Origin: Isoetes taiwanensis
Lineage: Eukaryota > Streptophyta > Lycopodiopsida > Isoetales > Isoetaceae
DNA length: 64,000 nt
Direction: 5' to 3'
NCBI GenBank assembly: GCA_021234155.1
Contig: JAJEKV010000147.1
Location: forward strand, 186,001-250,000
The notes below the pieces were generated by a model. It was not told where the DNA came from. It saw nothing but the letters and a program-made list of their open reading frames with translations, and searched no databases. Of the stretch, positions 23,932 through 34,677 are shown in pieces. Within the stretch, counting starts at the first letter, position 1, and each line of letters begins with the position of its first letter. The position numbers were made by a program, and so were the translations under genes.

Positions 23932-24960
23932 CTCACAGGCATGATTTTGATCCAAAAAGTCTAGTGTAGATCAGCTGACTACTTTTAGAGCCATGGTAGA
24001 TTCTATCATGGAAAAAAAAAACTAATGTTTGGACTCTTTGTAAATTACATGAAGGCATTTGATATGGTAAGTAGAGAAAATATTTGATAAAGGTTGGGGA
24101 GACTAGGTGTGCCAGTTCAGTACCAATGTGCAATGAAGCTATTGTATGATAAAGTTTTGGCACAAGCATTCTCCCATGGAAAGGTGCACGAATACGATTG
24201 GGGTGAAACAAGAGTGCCCTCTCTCTCCATTGTACAGTCTCTCAGCATGCCTATTAATGCTAAAATTTTTCTCGTGAAAACCCTTGGGGGGAGGGAGGGG
24301 GGGAGGGATCTTTCAATCCTCGCAGCAATACGCTTGATATATTCTTTGTGTGGATCCCAAAGGCCAATTGGTCTCCGCGGACGATAAAATCAATTCAATT
24401 CATTTCAATTCTCTTCTACTTTGTTCATATTGTTTAGTAATGAATTGGAGACATGGATGAAAAGAGACTTGAGCCAATGGTACAACGCTAAATGGATTTG
24501 TTCTTCTATACAGAGATGGCATTATCTTCTTCTCAAAGAGTGTAGAATGTATACAGAGATATCTTGATGCTTTGGATGCTTTTTATGATGTAAAAGGCAT
24601 GCGCGCAAATGTCTAAAACAAAAGTTCTTATATTTGGAGCCAATAAAGTAGATGAATTCAAATTTTACTACAAGCGAGAGAAAGTAGAGATTTCAAACAG
24701 CTTTAAGTATCTTGGCCTGGTTTAGAGAAAGAAAGAAAGAAAGAAGCTTCAATGGAATAAAACAATAACAAAGGGTGAATGGGGTTTGAAGGCTTTATAT
24801 GCCATGCAACAAGAATGCGCTGAAGTAGAAATATGGAATTTACGTATGAAATAGTTTTTGGTATAAATCCCTAGTAGAGTCTGTCATACTATATGGTTGC
24901 GAAGTATGGGGACTTAGATTTGGCTAAAATATGGAAGAAAGCAGAGAATTTCACTTGGTC
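23932..24960 (+). mobile_element. LINE RT fragment, split by another LINE end
   Basis: Starting right at a CT-rich edge, the frame reads (S)SVDQLTTFRAMVDSIMEKK, MFGLFVNYMKAFDMVSRENI (24.03-24.09), RLGRLGVPVQYQCAMKLLYD and IGVKQECPLSPL (24.2). It then resumes after the 24235-24414 insert with TLFILFSNELETWMK (24.42-24.47). After that come HLDALDAFYD-like and KVLIFGANKVDEFKFYY (24.62), FKYLGL, EWGLKALYAMQQECAEVEIW (24.78-24.84) and SVILYGCEVWGLRFG (24.88). Many stops make it inactive. Confidence 0.82.
24235..24414 (+). mobile_element. LINE 3' end with (TTCAA)n tail, nested in another LINE
   Basis: It contains ttctcgtgaaaacccttggg plus a G-rich run, then ggatcccaaaggccaattgg, tctccgcggacgataaaat and TTCAA-type repeats. 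It interrupts the RT of the surrounding LINE between the codons for SPL and TLF, so the order of insertion is clear. Exact edges and a target duplication could not be fixed. Confidence 0.75.
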
Positions 24961-26315
24961 TACAAAACTAACAACCAACAATATATCTAGCAAGCCTATA
25001 TCTATCAGGCATTTGCATCAAACCTTTGTACCTTTGCTTGCAATGACTTGTTCCGGCCATGAAAAGCAGAAGCAAAGAAAGAGCTGACAAAAAAACATTG
25101 GTCTAAAGCCTTCCATCTGTGCTTCTATTTTACTTGGTTGCCATGATAATAAAGTTAGAAGCATGCTGCCCTCTTCACCGTAATCTTGTTCGCTCTTCTG
25201 TTTGTAAAGAGAAGTAAATAAGAGCAAGTACCTATGTGATGATTTTTGTGGAATTGAAGTGCCATTTAATGGTAATTTAATCCAGATGGCTATCCAAGAT
25301 TTTATAAGTCCATATGGCTTTCAATATTCTACTGAACAGTTCACAGACTATGTTTTATTCATAAACCTCACGAAATCTATAATGCTTTTGATCAGCCTCA
25401 AATGATTGTCCCCAACAAAAGAATCGGCCGCAATACGCTCCACAATAACAAAAATAAGGGAAAACGAATGGCAACAATATGCTCCACAATAGCAAAAATA
25501 CGAGAAAAAATATACATGAAATACATACCATTATATTTTATAAAAGATGTTGCCTCAGTAATGGACTGATAAGATATTGCCTCGGTAATGGACTGATAAT
25601 GGACTGCTATTGCCTCGATAATGGACTGGTAGATTCTAAGCAATCTCTAGAGCCCATTATAAGACTTGTGGCTGAAATACAAATTTGAAAGATGAAATTG
25701 GATCATCCAATTTTACTCCTCCAAGCTCCATTCTCCTTATTTCTGCATATCCCACATTGGGCAAATCCATCTATGTGGATGAGACCTAAAGCAGAAAAAA
25801 AGGCAAGATGACAATAGAAATTGGTAGAAAATTCAATGAAGTACATTTTTCCATGTCACATGCACCTCTGTTTCTCCAAATACTTCCACTGTGGCAGAAT
25901 ACGATAGGCGCCCTATGTACTCTGCTCTTTGGAACATTGAAGCTATCAAAATTATCTAAAGAAGAAAGGATTGATTTGGTAACATCCATTATTATGTCTG
26001 CAAACTAGCATGACTTGCCAGATGACTCTAGAATTAACTGTACAACTGTGTATATCCAGATTTTGCAAGCATGTGCAGATTTGCCTTGTAGCCTAAAATA
26101 GAGCGGGAAATAGCTATTAAAGCCATGAACATAGGTCTAATTGTTGCGAGGTAGGCTATGGCGCAGCAGAGAGCTGTGAACTTTCTGTGGCTGTACATTG
26201 GGCATTTCCTGCACATAAATGTTAAATGCCAGCCCTAGATCTAAGCCATCGAATCTAGGGCATCGTTCAAGACAGACATATAATAAAATTTTATAATATA
26301 TATAAGAAGATACTG

Positions 26316-26343
26316 CTAGTAATGGTGCCCGGCGTTGCGGGGC
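26316..26343 (-). mobile_element. Helitron-like 3' terminus
   Basis: On the minus strand a GC-rich hairpin (GCCCCGCAACGCCGGGC) is followed by ACCATTA and CTAG. A hairpin a few bases before CTRR is the typical Helitron 3' end. The same motif recurs at 49436-49462. No Rep/helicase coding sequence is in the window. Confidence 0.4.
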
Positions 26344-28730
26344 TTTAGCTACAAAATGTTCATATAAATATGAAAGGTAGTGTTTTTTAGTTTCTTTTTG
26401 AAGATGTTTGAGATTTGCATCGTATAGTCGGTTTTGAAGCAGGCTGAATAATCTTGTACACTGCAAAATAATGGTCGTCATTAATTTTGTCTGCAATGTA
26501 AAGCCCATGTCTTTAATTTCTACTTGTGATGTTGGCACACAAAGTTAAAGAAATGGTGATGCAAGAGTATAGGAAATAATTCTTCCAAAAGGCCAAGTAT
26601 TATGGGTAAAATGATTTGAGTTGCCATTCTCACATTAGAGTAATTGAAAATTTACGGGCACAAATTTATTGAACAACCTAGCTATTTATCACAAAGGTCA
26701 CTGTTGAATTTTTTTTACATGTATATGCATAAACGTTAGTACAATTTTTATAATTATTATTCAAGGCATGGGACCAAACTACTTGTCAAAAATGTCTTTC
26801 ATACAGATATGTTTTTGATCACAGTTTGAGCACATAAATTCAATAAGTCTTTGCCATCATATGCAAATTCATTCTAAGAGTGACTCATCTGGCAAGAAAA
26901 CATGATCTACTTCATTGTCAAGTTGCTTGTTAGAGATACTGCATATTAGAGACACTGCATATAAATAGAAGAAATCTGTTAAATCAAAATGGTCTTAAAA
27001 TACCAAAATAATACTATATCTTGCAGCAGATGTTTGACTCTGATGTCACTATTTTAGCATTTTGTGCTCTAAAATCAATCAAATTCAAACTCGGAAATGT
27101 GGGCATGATCAAGATGCTCAAATGAATGCTCGACATGCCTAAAAGCTATACAAAAATAAAACCATTATAGGAGTTGCTAAAAGTGATACAACAAAGGCAT
27201 TCATCCTTGGTCCATATGAAACCCACTGATCCGCTTTTCACATGACTAGGTGCTCCAATGTACTCCATTCCACTTTTCACATGACCAGATGCCCTACGTT
27301 TGCTATTTGCTATGTCATCCCAAATTATTCTAGCAGCTTTTGGCATTATGCTTTTATCATACAATCAGTACAATGAATATCAAGATTTGGATGTCTACAT
27401 CTAAACGAAATCAAACTTCCAGCATAAGAAACCTGTGGAAACAAAAATTATTCTTTTCATAATTATCTTGAACATCATATGCCATTATCATTCCTTTCAT
27501 CAGACTTAACTTTGATATGCTTCCCTAAAATCCTATAAAGTAGGCATTAAATATGAACTCACATTACTTCCCCAAGATCTCCAACACACCTTCAATGTGT
27601 ATGCCCTTGTCCAAACTCTGGTTCAAGAAATCAAATTGTTTAAAACATGATTTAAATGGAAACCTTAATTAATCTTGTCCTCGTTTCCTTCTTATATTTC
27701 AGAAAATCAGGTTAATTTATTGAAGGAAGTAGCATAGATAGGACATAATAGCTTCTGTGTGCGACTTTCTAAATGCATGTCTCTATAAGAAATTCCTAAG
27801 CAAAATCAAAACTTTGTGCATATGAAAAGACAGGTTCTTGGTATACCTGACGTACACACCTCCATGAGATGTACCTAGATTTTCATAAAGATAAAGGAGC
27901 CGTGTGACTGACACAACTCCATGCAATGCACTTGAATTTCCACAAAGATAAAGAAGCCTTCTGATTTACACTTTGAAGATGATAAATACTGATAATTGCT
28001 GCTGCACGTAGGAGCATAGCAAACAAAAACGAAACCTAACACAATACTATGAAAGACCACTTCTACTTATACTGTCAAAGATACAAAAATACCTTTGTAA
28101 CACCAGAATTATGGATTAACGAAATTGGAACTCTTGCTATATTGTTGATTAAATATGACGAATATCTACAGGCAACTGAGCTAAAGTAAGTAGCATCAAG
28201 GAACTTCTGTCATATGGAGCTTACATAAAATAATATTAATGTTGTTACAATTCATGCATGGATTTATGTAGCTTCATGTGCAAGGGATGCATGAGATAAA
28301 ACTTGGAGCTGAGCAACCAATGTAAAAACTGAACCTTTCTTGGTTCATTCTGCTTCCATAAATCCATCACAAATACAATTCAAAAACCAAAAGTATGGCT
28401 TCTTGTCAGATTTAGTACTATTTGAAGAATTGAGGAAAGGATAAAAGACCAGTACATGCATATTTTATTCAGACGATATTGCTACATCGTTATAGTCAGG
28501 GATGATTTATTAAGAAATCATAATCAATGCAAAGGCACTGTATGTAAAGGATTCAAGGTTATTAAGTTGTGAAAATCTTTAAGATGGAGCTAAAAAAAAT
28601 ACAAACGTTTCAAGATCGCTTGGCTCTAGCATGCATTTGCAAGGACACAATGGAGAATGAAAATTAGAAATGAATGGTTGCATAAAATGGCACATGTAAA
28701 GGAAAACAGAAAAATAAAGGGTGCCCTATC

Positions 28731-29285
28731 CTCTAAAATGAAGTGGCATCTTGAAAGAATGCACTTTCTTTATGCAGGCACAACAACAGTAGTTCATTCT
28801 TGTGTAGGCACAACAATATTAGTTCAACGACAGAGTGATTATGAAGCAAAATACTGGAAAAGATGCTAGCTGACATGATCAGATTCTCAATTGTCTTCAA
28901 ATACTGGAGAAGTTATCAATTCCAAATCCTTCTTGTAAAACAGACCTGAAAATATGTATATAGATAATACTCTCAATAAGTTAAGCCAAGAATACATTTT
29001 ACCTTACTTCTAAAATGAAATGGCAGCTTGAGAGTGCATGCTCTTACTTTGTGCATGCACAACAATGGTGGTTCGTGACAAAGTGATTATCAAGCAAAAT
29101 ACTAGAAAAGGTGCTACTCTAGGACATAACTGACTTGATCAGATTCTTTGCAGTCTCCAAATACTAGGGAAGTTATCTCAACTCGAAATCCTTCTAGAAA
29201 AACAAACTTGAAAGAATGTACATAGATGATTTATTAAGTTAGGCCAATAATCCTTTTAACCTTGCGGACAGTACGACACGCCTAG
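28731..29285. repeat. Diverged tandem duplication, about 277-bp unit
   Basis: Landmarks such as ctaaaatgaagtggcatctt, gaagcaaaatactggaaaag, gatcagattct and aaatccttct recur in the same order at an offset of about 277 bp. Divergence is roughly 15-20 percent by eye. Confidence 0.75.
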
Positions 29286-30339
29286 TCTTTTATCTCAACA
29301 GGTTCATAAGTGATCAAAGGTACCAAACCTCGAGTTATAACATCATCTCTACAAAGAAAACTTAAGCTTTCTTATCTGCTGGTAAGTGTTGGTAAAGAAA
29401 ATATTGTTCCAGCATGATTAGTTAAATCAACCTCTGATAATATATGCTATCCGAGTGTTCCCAAAATAAATATTGTAGAAATGGACGATGTGCCATGCTA
29501 CAATAATCTAATGTAGTCTAAACAACTGGATTCCTTCCATCCAAGTTCATATATGCCACTAATCTGTATGCAGATAATAGGATCAAAAGAATAGTCATCA
29601 TAAACCTTGTTTCAAGATGAGATCTTATACATGGTAGATGTCTATAGAAAATGTAGGCTTGGATCTATCTAACGATTTTTTTTCAATGTTTCTTGATGCA
29701 AGAATGGAATCTATAGTGGAATACATCAGAATAGAGACAAATACCAGTGAAGAAAAACTGGCTCCAAAGATCCACATGGAAGACATAAAGATGAGCATTG
29801 AGCCAAAGCGTGCTTGAAAATAAATAGAGTGGCTATAACTGAGCCTCATATATCCCCATCATTTAGCATAGTTGTCCATGCACAAATCGTATCTTATCTA
29901 TCGAGACTGCATTAAAAGAATCTGACATGAAGAATTGGTTGGAAGCCCTGTTGTGCAGACTAAAAGCAAAGCATCACAAAAATACAAAACAAAAACGCTA
30001 CCCGTGAAAGAATTGGCGCCACATATGAAAAAAATAATAAGCATATGGCCTCCATGTCCATTAGAAACATTTCAAGCCCATTCTTAAGCAACTGTGGCAA
30101 GCATGCAGAGGATAAGCCAGGATAAAAAAGATGAAAATTGAGGACGAATAATCCAAAGCAATGAAATCCCAAAATGCCAAATCATATGAAATAAATATTC
30201 TGTGATTTTTGTATAATCGAAAAAATTCCAGCATCTAAACTCCCTGTAATATATATGAACCCTCCTGGATATATGATGCTAATGCCATTACTGAAGGTGT
30301 TTGCAATATCATATGTAGTGATTTGTTAATTGTAACCAA

Positions 30340-31610
30340 GCCGGTATAGGTGCAAATTCTAAGCAATTTTGAAAGGTGTGACACTCATCTTCAATTACTC
30401 CCGTTTGGCAGTGTGGGCAATTCCTATATTCTTGTTGTTCTTGGGCCCATTTGCCCCTGTCAATTCTAAGGCCATATGCCTGAATTCAAATGGCTGCAAC
30501 TGTTCTGCCCTTCTTTCATGGGTAACTGTATTTATAGGTATTGTTGTAGATATCTGGCAAGCATGGGATTGATCTGGCTTTTATAATGTGATTTTTTTAC
30601 CAACTCTACAACACTTGCTTAGCACGTGTCTAGTTACTGCTTGAAGCGATTGTGACCTTCATTGTTCTGCACATGTATGCATCTTTATTTCTGCACATTT
30701 AATCTAGAACCAAGTGGCTTGCTTCTCCTTCCAGCAGGCTTTAAGACGTGGACCCATGGCCATTGTGTATGCGAGTGTCTCTCATGTTTGTCACCTTCTG
30801 ACGATATATTATACAGCATTCCAGAGCAGCACATTGGAGAGGCAAGAACCATGTCTCCTTTAGAAGATTTTGATACAAGATCATGGACTTAACTCTCCAA
30901 GTGCTCGAGTCAAAAATGTATGTTGGACCCGTTCCAAGTCCTCTCAAGTAGCAAGTGATATCACCGACCCCCATACTTCTACTCCATATAAAAGCATTGG
31001 CTCTACCAAATCCGTGAACAAGTGTGACTTAAAGGACCAGGCATAAAACTTTGCTTTGTGGCAATTGCTCTAGATTCCTTCCTTCTAGATTGCATATAAA
31101 GCCTTCCAACCTGCCGTTAATCGCTTCTAGATACAAATATCCTAGTACTGGTGGTAGTGAACTCCACCTCTAATTATTTGTATTTTTGCAGCACTTTCAC
31201 ATTTGGACCTTGATAAGAGATGCAAGGTTGCCTATGTTGCCTTGAATATGATATCATGAGTACACTGGCGTTGAACAAATTTACTTGCATTCTAATGTGC
31301 TGGCAAAAGGCAATCAATGCATTGAGATGTTGTTGTATACTTGCCGGAGTGTATACTAAAAGATCCGCATCATTTGCATATACTAGCAGTCGGATGATAT
31401 GATGAGCAAGTCGGACTCCTCCAGCTCCATGCTGAGTGAAATAGGGAACAAGATGCAAAATCCCTCTTACATTATATTGGTCAAATGTCGTATTACACAT
31501 GGAACTGGAGCTGCTGTACAAGCTTCTATGAGTATGGCCTAGTAGACAAGAGCCATTGCTATAACCACACAAGACAACATGGCAAAATGGATCAAAGACA
31601 TTAAAAGTCT
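30340..31610 (-). mobile_element. LINE RT to CCHC knuckle, reverse orientation
   Basis: Reading down from 31.6 kb: a truncated RT with a degenerate QGCP region, then VRLAHHIIRLLVYANDADLL (catalytic box Y-A-N-D at 31369-31380, one residue off YADD), HLNALIAFCQHIRMQVNL, then TWFLPLQCAALECCIIY (30.8 kb). The knuckle CPHCQTGVIEDECHTFQNC is at 30360-30425. The 5' end stops near 31.6 kb, just beside the 3' tail of the next LINE. I could not see a 3' signature. The YAND substitution and frameshifts make it inactive. Confidence 0.8.
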
Positions 31611-31719
31611 ACCAAAATGCAACTAGAATTGAGAATGTGACAACCAAGACACATGACATAGATCATAGTAATAGTCAAACAGACAACACTTGAATCGATC
31701 AATTGGGCACATCTGTAAA

Positions 31720-31884
31720 GTAATATATTTATTTATTTAATTGTATTATCAAGCCATTTAGGCCCCCAGGCCTCTCTGGCAAATATGTACAGTGTAAGCG
31801 CTCATCTTAGATCAGCACACGCATCAAAGTCTGACATAATATCAAATAACAGAATTATATCTTTTCTTTCCTTCCAAATGTCTT
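31720..31884 (-). mobile_element. 3' part of the long LINE: last codons, 3' UTR and (TAAA)n tail
   Basis: The ORF2 frame that stops at the LTR element on its right side (34683) continues here with IWKERKDIILLFDIMSDFDA and a few more codons to a TGA near 31810. The 3' UTR ends in gagaggcctgggggcctaaa, then gataatacaattaaataaat. It belongs with the parts at 34678-38370. Confidence 0.8.
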
Positions 31885-32215
31885 GTTACCCACCTAGTGG
31901 TTAACATTGTGTATGCACATGTTAGGTGTCAGTGGTGGCAGACTGACACTTGGCATGATTAGGTTAACAAGTGTAGGGATTAGATTTAGTTAGATGTACG
32001 GCTCAGATTTGCGGTCTACACTATATTAGACCGGAGCCTCTTCAGATGTACTCAGGTTTGATCTCATATTTGGAGAGCCTCATTTGGCCACGTTCCCCTT
32101 CATTCTTTGTACATATTTTCTTGTCTTGTTTGTTTTGTGATCATGAGCATGGCAGCTTTGTAGCATCCGGCAGTCATGGACTGCTGCTGCAGGGTGCATG
32201 CCAAGAATCCAAACA
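31885..32215 (+). repeat. Left LTR
   Basis: 331 bp, TG...CA, nearly identical to 34325-34677. Confidence 0.93.
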
Positions 32216-32216
32216 T

Positions 32217-32234
32217 TGGCGCCGTTATGCCGGG
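32217..32234 (+). promoter_or_regulatory. Primer-binding site, tRNA-Asp-like
   Basis: TGGCGCCGTTATGCCGGG begins one base after the left LTR. The plant tRNA-Asp complement is TGGCGCCGTTGCCGGGGA, so the site matches with two extra bases (AT). Confidence 0.75.
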
Positions 32235-33709
32235 TTCGCTCGTGATCACTTTCTTCTCCCTTGCTGTTTGCTGTTGTCTTGCTGCTCCAATTTTTCCCCG
32301 TTTTGAAGACTTCTTGTATACTATTCTTCCCCTGTTAGGTTTCTTTAGTTTGCCCAACCAAGTCGATTTGTGTATCCGCTTGGAGGCCTTCGCTTTTTCA
32401 AAGCGGTGATGATTCGCCGCGGTGATCAAATTTAATTTTCAGAATCTGTTCTCAAGACTCTGTTTTTCAAGTGCAGCAAGTACAGTTTGCAGTTTCAGGA
32501 TTTCTGGAGTGGTGACAGCACTCCTCTCTGCAACAAAATCAAGAAAAACTCAAGTGTTTTTATCTTTTCTCTGCTGAAAAAGCTATCAGAAAAAATCATG
32601 TCTTTGCTCATTTTTATCATCTTACATTTTATCTTGGCTTATCCGAAATTTTGTGCCTCTTGCACACCCAAAAATATTTTGTCTCATAGAGGCAGTACGT
32701 GATTATCTGCATCAACAACTCTTCAGTAGCTTCCTCCATGAAGTTTTCTTGTTCAGATTGTTACAGAGGGCCAGCACTTTGGCTAGTCCCCTTTCATAAT
32801 GCAAGATCAACTCGTAAAACGATTTATCCAGGGCGAGTCACCTGCTTCTTATTGTAGGTCTTCATCTACAAAACTTTATCCCTGCATATACATCACAGAA
32901 AGAAGCAGCTATTTTTACGAAATTCAAATGGAATGCAGTATGTTTATAAAGCCCACCTCAGTACCTGCATCACAGTTCAGTTCTTCTCAGTTTATTTGGA
33001 GCACAAAGATTAGTTCAAGTTTATCAGTACCTGCATCAAAGTCCAGTTGGGTTCGTTTCTTTGGAGTAAACTGTCCACGCATTACATCTTGGGCCGGCTG
33101 CAGAGGTCGTTTTCAACCAAACAAATCTTTGAAGCCTCGGTAAAAGCATAAATTACAGATTGAAACAAATTCCAGAGAAGCAGCCATCTCGTATTCTTCC
33201 AAGCTGGGTACCTGCACAAAATCGGTCCAGAAGTACAGAGTACTGGTTATTCTCACTTTTCAAGATTTCATATAAGAGCAGGAATGGCCCCCGACAGCAA
33301 GTTTCTTCCACAATCAGAATCAGTGGCTATTTTTCATCTGGCACCAAGTTATCCATTGGCAAAACCACCGAGTGCTGTGTATATCAATTCCAAAGCCATT
33401 GCATCGAATTCCGGCCGCCATATTTGGCCTTTCAGCTGTGCAAATCCTTTCTTTCATTTCAGAAGACCAAACTGTGCATTCCGTTTCAGATTCCCAGCCT
33501 CTCACATCCGGGCCGGCCTTTCACAAAACTGTTGAACAATCGTGGGCACGAATTAGTAAGTTCTTGTGGCAGCAAAAATCTCGAAGCTTCTATTCTGGCA
33601 TCGCTTATCCCTACCTTCACATTCAATTTTAGGGTTTTTTCACCTCAACGGCTCAGATTTGGCCGCATCTTTCTGCACTTTTTAGGGTATCCTACATTCC
33701 TGCCGTGCC

Positions 33710-33975
33710 CTACCCATGCGTTGACCCACGCTCACTTTACTGCTCTCACCCACGGGTCACGCTCCACGCCACGGGCACGCTAATTCAAAAGTCACGCTCA
33801 CACCCACGCTCTGTATTTTTGCCCACGTTTGACCACGCAAATTGACCACGCACATTGACCACGCTCCAGCCACGCTTCATACTCCCACGCTCACGCTTTG
33901 CTTGCTTATAGCCACGCTTTTTGCTCAACATCCACGCTCTGCACAAATATTGTGACACATAGCCACGCTCTCCTA
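33710..33975 (+). repeat. CCACGC-rich motif cluster in the LTR element
   Basis: About 20 copies of (C)CACGCT/CCACGC/TCACGC occur in 265 bp at irregular spacing, just upstream of the terminal part of the internal region. Confidence 0.8.
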
Positions 33976-34312
33976 TGGTCGATCACGGGGGATGCTTTTA
34001 AGGTGCTTACGTTTTAAAGGCCCCCTATCATCATTGTTTTTAAGCTTCTTTCGTGCACTTTTGGGCAATATTTGTTCCAATGGACTTATCCATAATATAA
34101 GGGGATGGTCCTTATGTTTTTTTGCCCCAAAGTTCCTATGATCCATGTTCTGCATCGACATTCCTTCGGATCCTAGTCATCAATGCCTTCATGAAGATCT
34201 ACAACAAACCATTACCATTACCATCATTTTTACCCCTACTTTTTGGCACCATGTTGTAATTGTCGGACTTGTCTTATAAAAGTCTGTACATGTTTTCGTG
34301 CTAAAAACTTTT

Positions 34313-34324
34313 AGGGGGAGGCAG
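34313..34324 (+). promoter_or_regulatory. Polypurine tract
   Basis: agggggaggcag lies directly before the right LTR start TGTTACCC and would prime plus-strand synthesis. Confidence 0.8.
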
Positions 34325-34677
34325 TGTTACCCACCTAGTGGTTAACATTGTGTATGCACATGTTAGGTGCATGCACATGTTAGGTGTCAGTGGTGGCAGA
34401 CTGACACTTGGCATGATTAGGTTAACATAAGTGTAGGGATTAGATTTAGTTAGATGTACGGCTCAGATTTGCGGTCTACACTATATTAGACCGGAGCCTC
34501 TTCAGATGTACTCAGGTTTGATCTCATATTTGGAGAGCCTCATTTGGCCACGTTCCCCTTCATTCTTTGTACATATTTTCTTGTCTTGTTCTTGTTTTGT
34601 GATCATGAGCATGGCAACTTTGTAGCATCCGGCAGTCATGGACTGCTGCTGCAGGGTGCATGCCAAGAATCCAAACA
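34325..34677 (+). repeat. Right LTR
   Basis: 353 bp. Compared with the left LTR it has a 17-bp duplication (aggtgcatgcacatgtt), two short insertions and one substitution. Confidence 0.93.

Larger units (their letters stand above)
24961..30300. other. Long intron stretch, mostly featureless
   Basis: AT-rich sequence without a recognised coding motif. Local structure includes taatggactgataagatat-type short repeats at 25555-25632, a Helitron-like hairpin end at 26316-26343, and a 277-bp diverged tandem duplication at 28731-29285. Confidence 0.55.
31885..34677 (+). mobile_element. Non-autonomous LTR retrotransposon (LARD-like), complete
   Basis: Two direct LTRs (31885-32215, 331 bp; 34325-34677, 353 bp) both start TGTTACCC and end ccaaaca. 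They differ by one visible substitution plus small insertions (17, 2 and 3 bp). A 5-bp target duplication, TGTCT, flanks the element (31880-31884 and 34678-34682). A primer-binding site follows the left LTR and a polypurine tract precedes the right LTR. The internal 2.1 kb has no gag, protease, integrase or RT; its longest frame (33160-33783) resembles nothing known. The element must have moved with enzymes supplied from elsewhere. Orientation (+) is set by the PBS and PPT. Confidence 0.92.

Noticed and set aside
33160-33783. 207-codon + strand frame inside the LTR element
   Set aside because: No Gag, protease or other retroelement motif, and overlapping frames of similar length; judged a chance frame.
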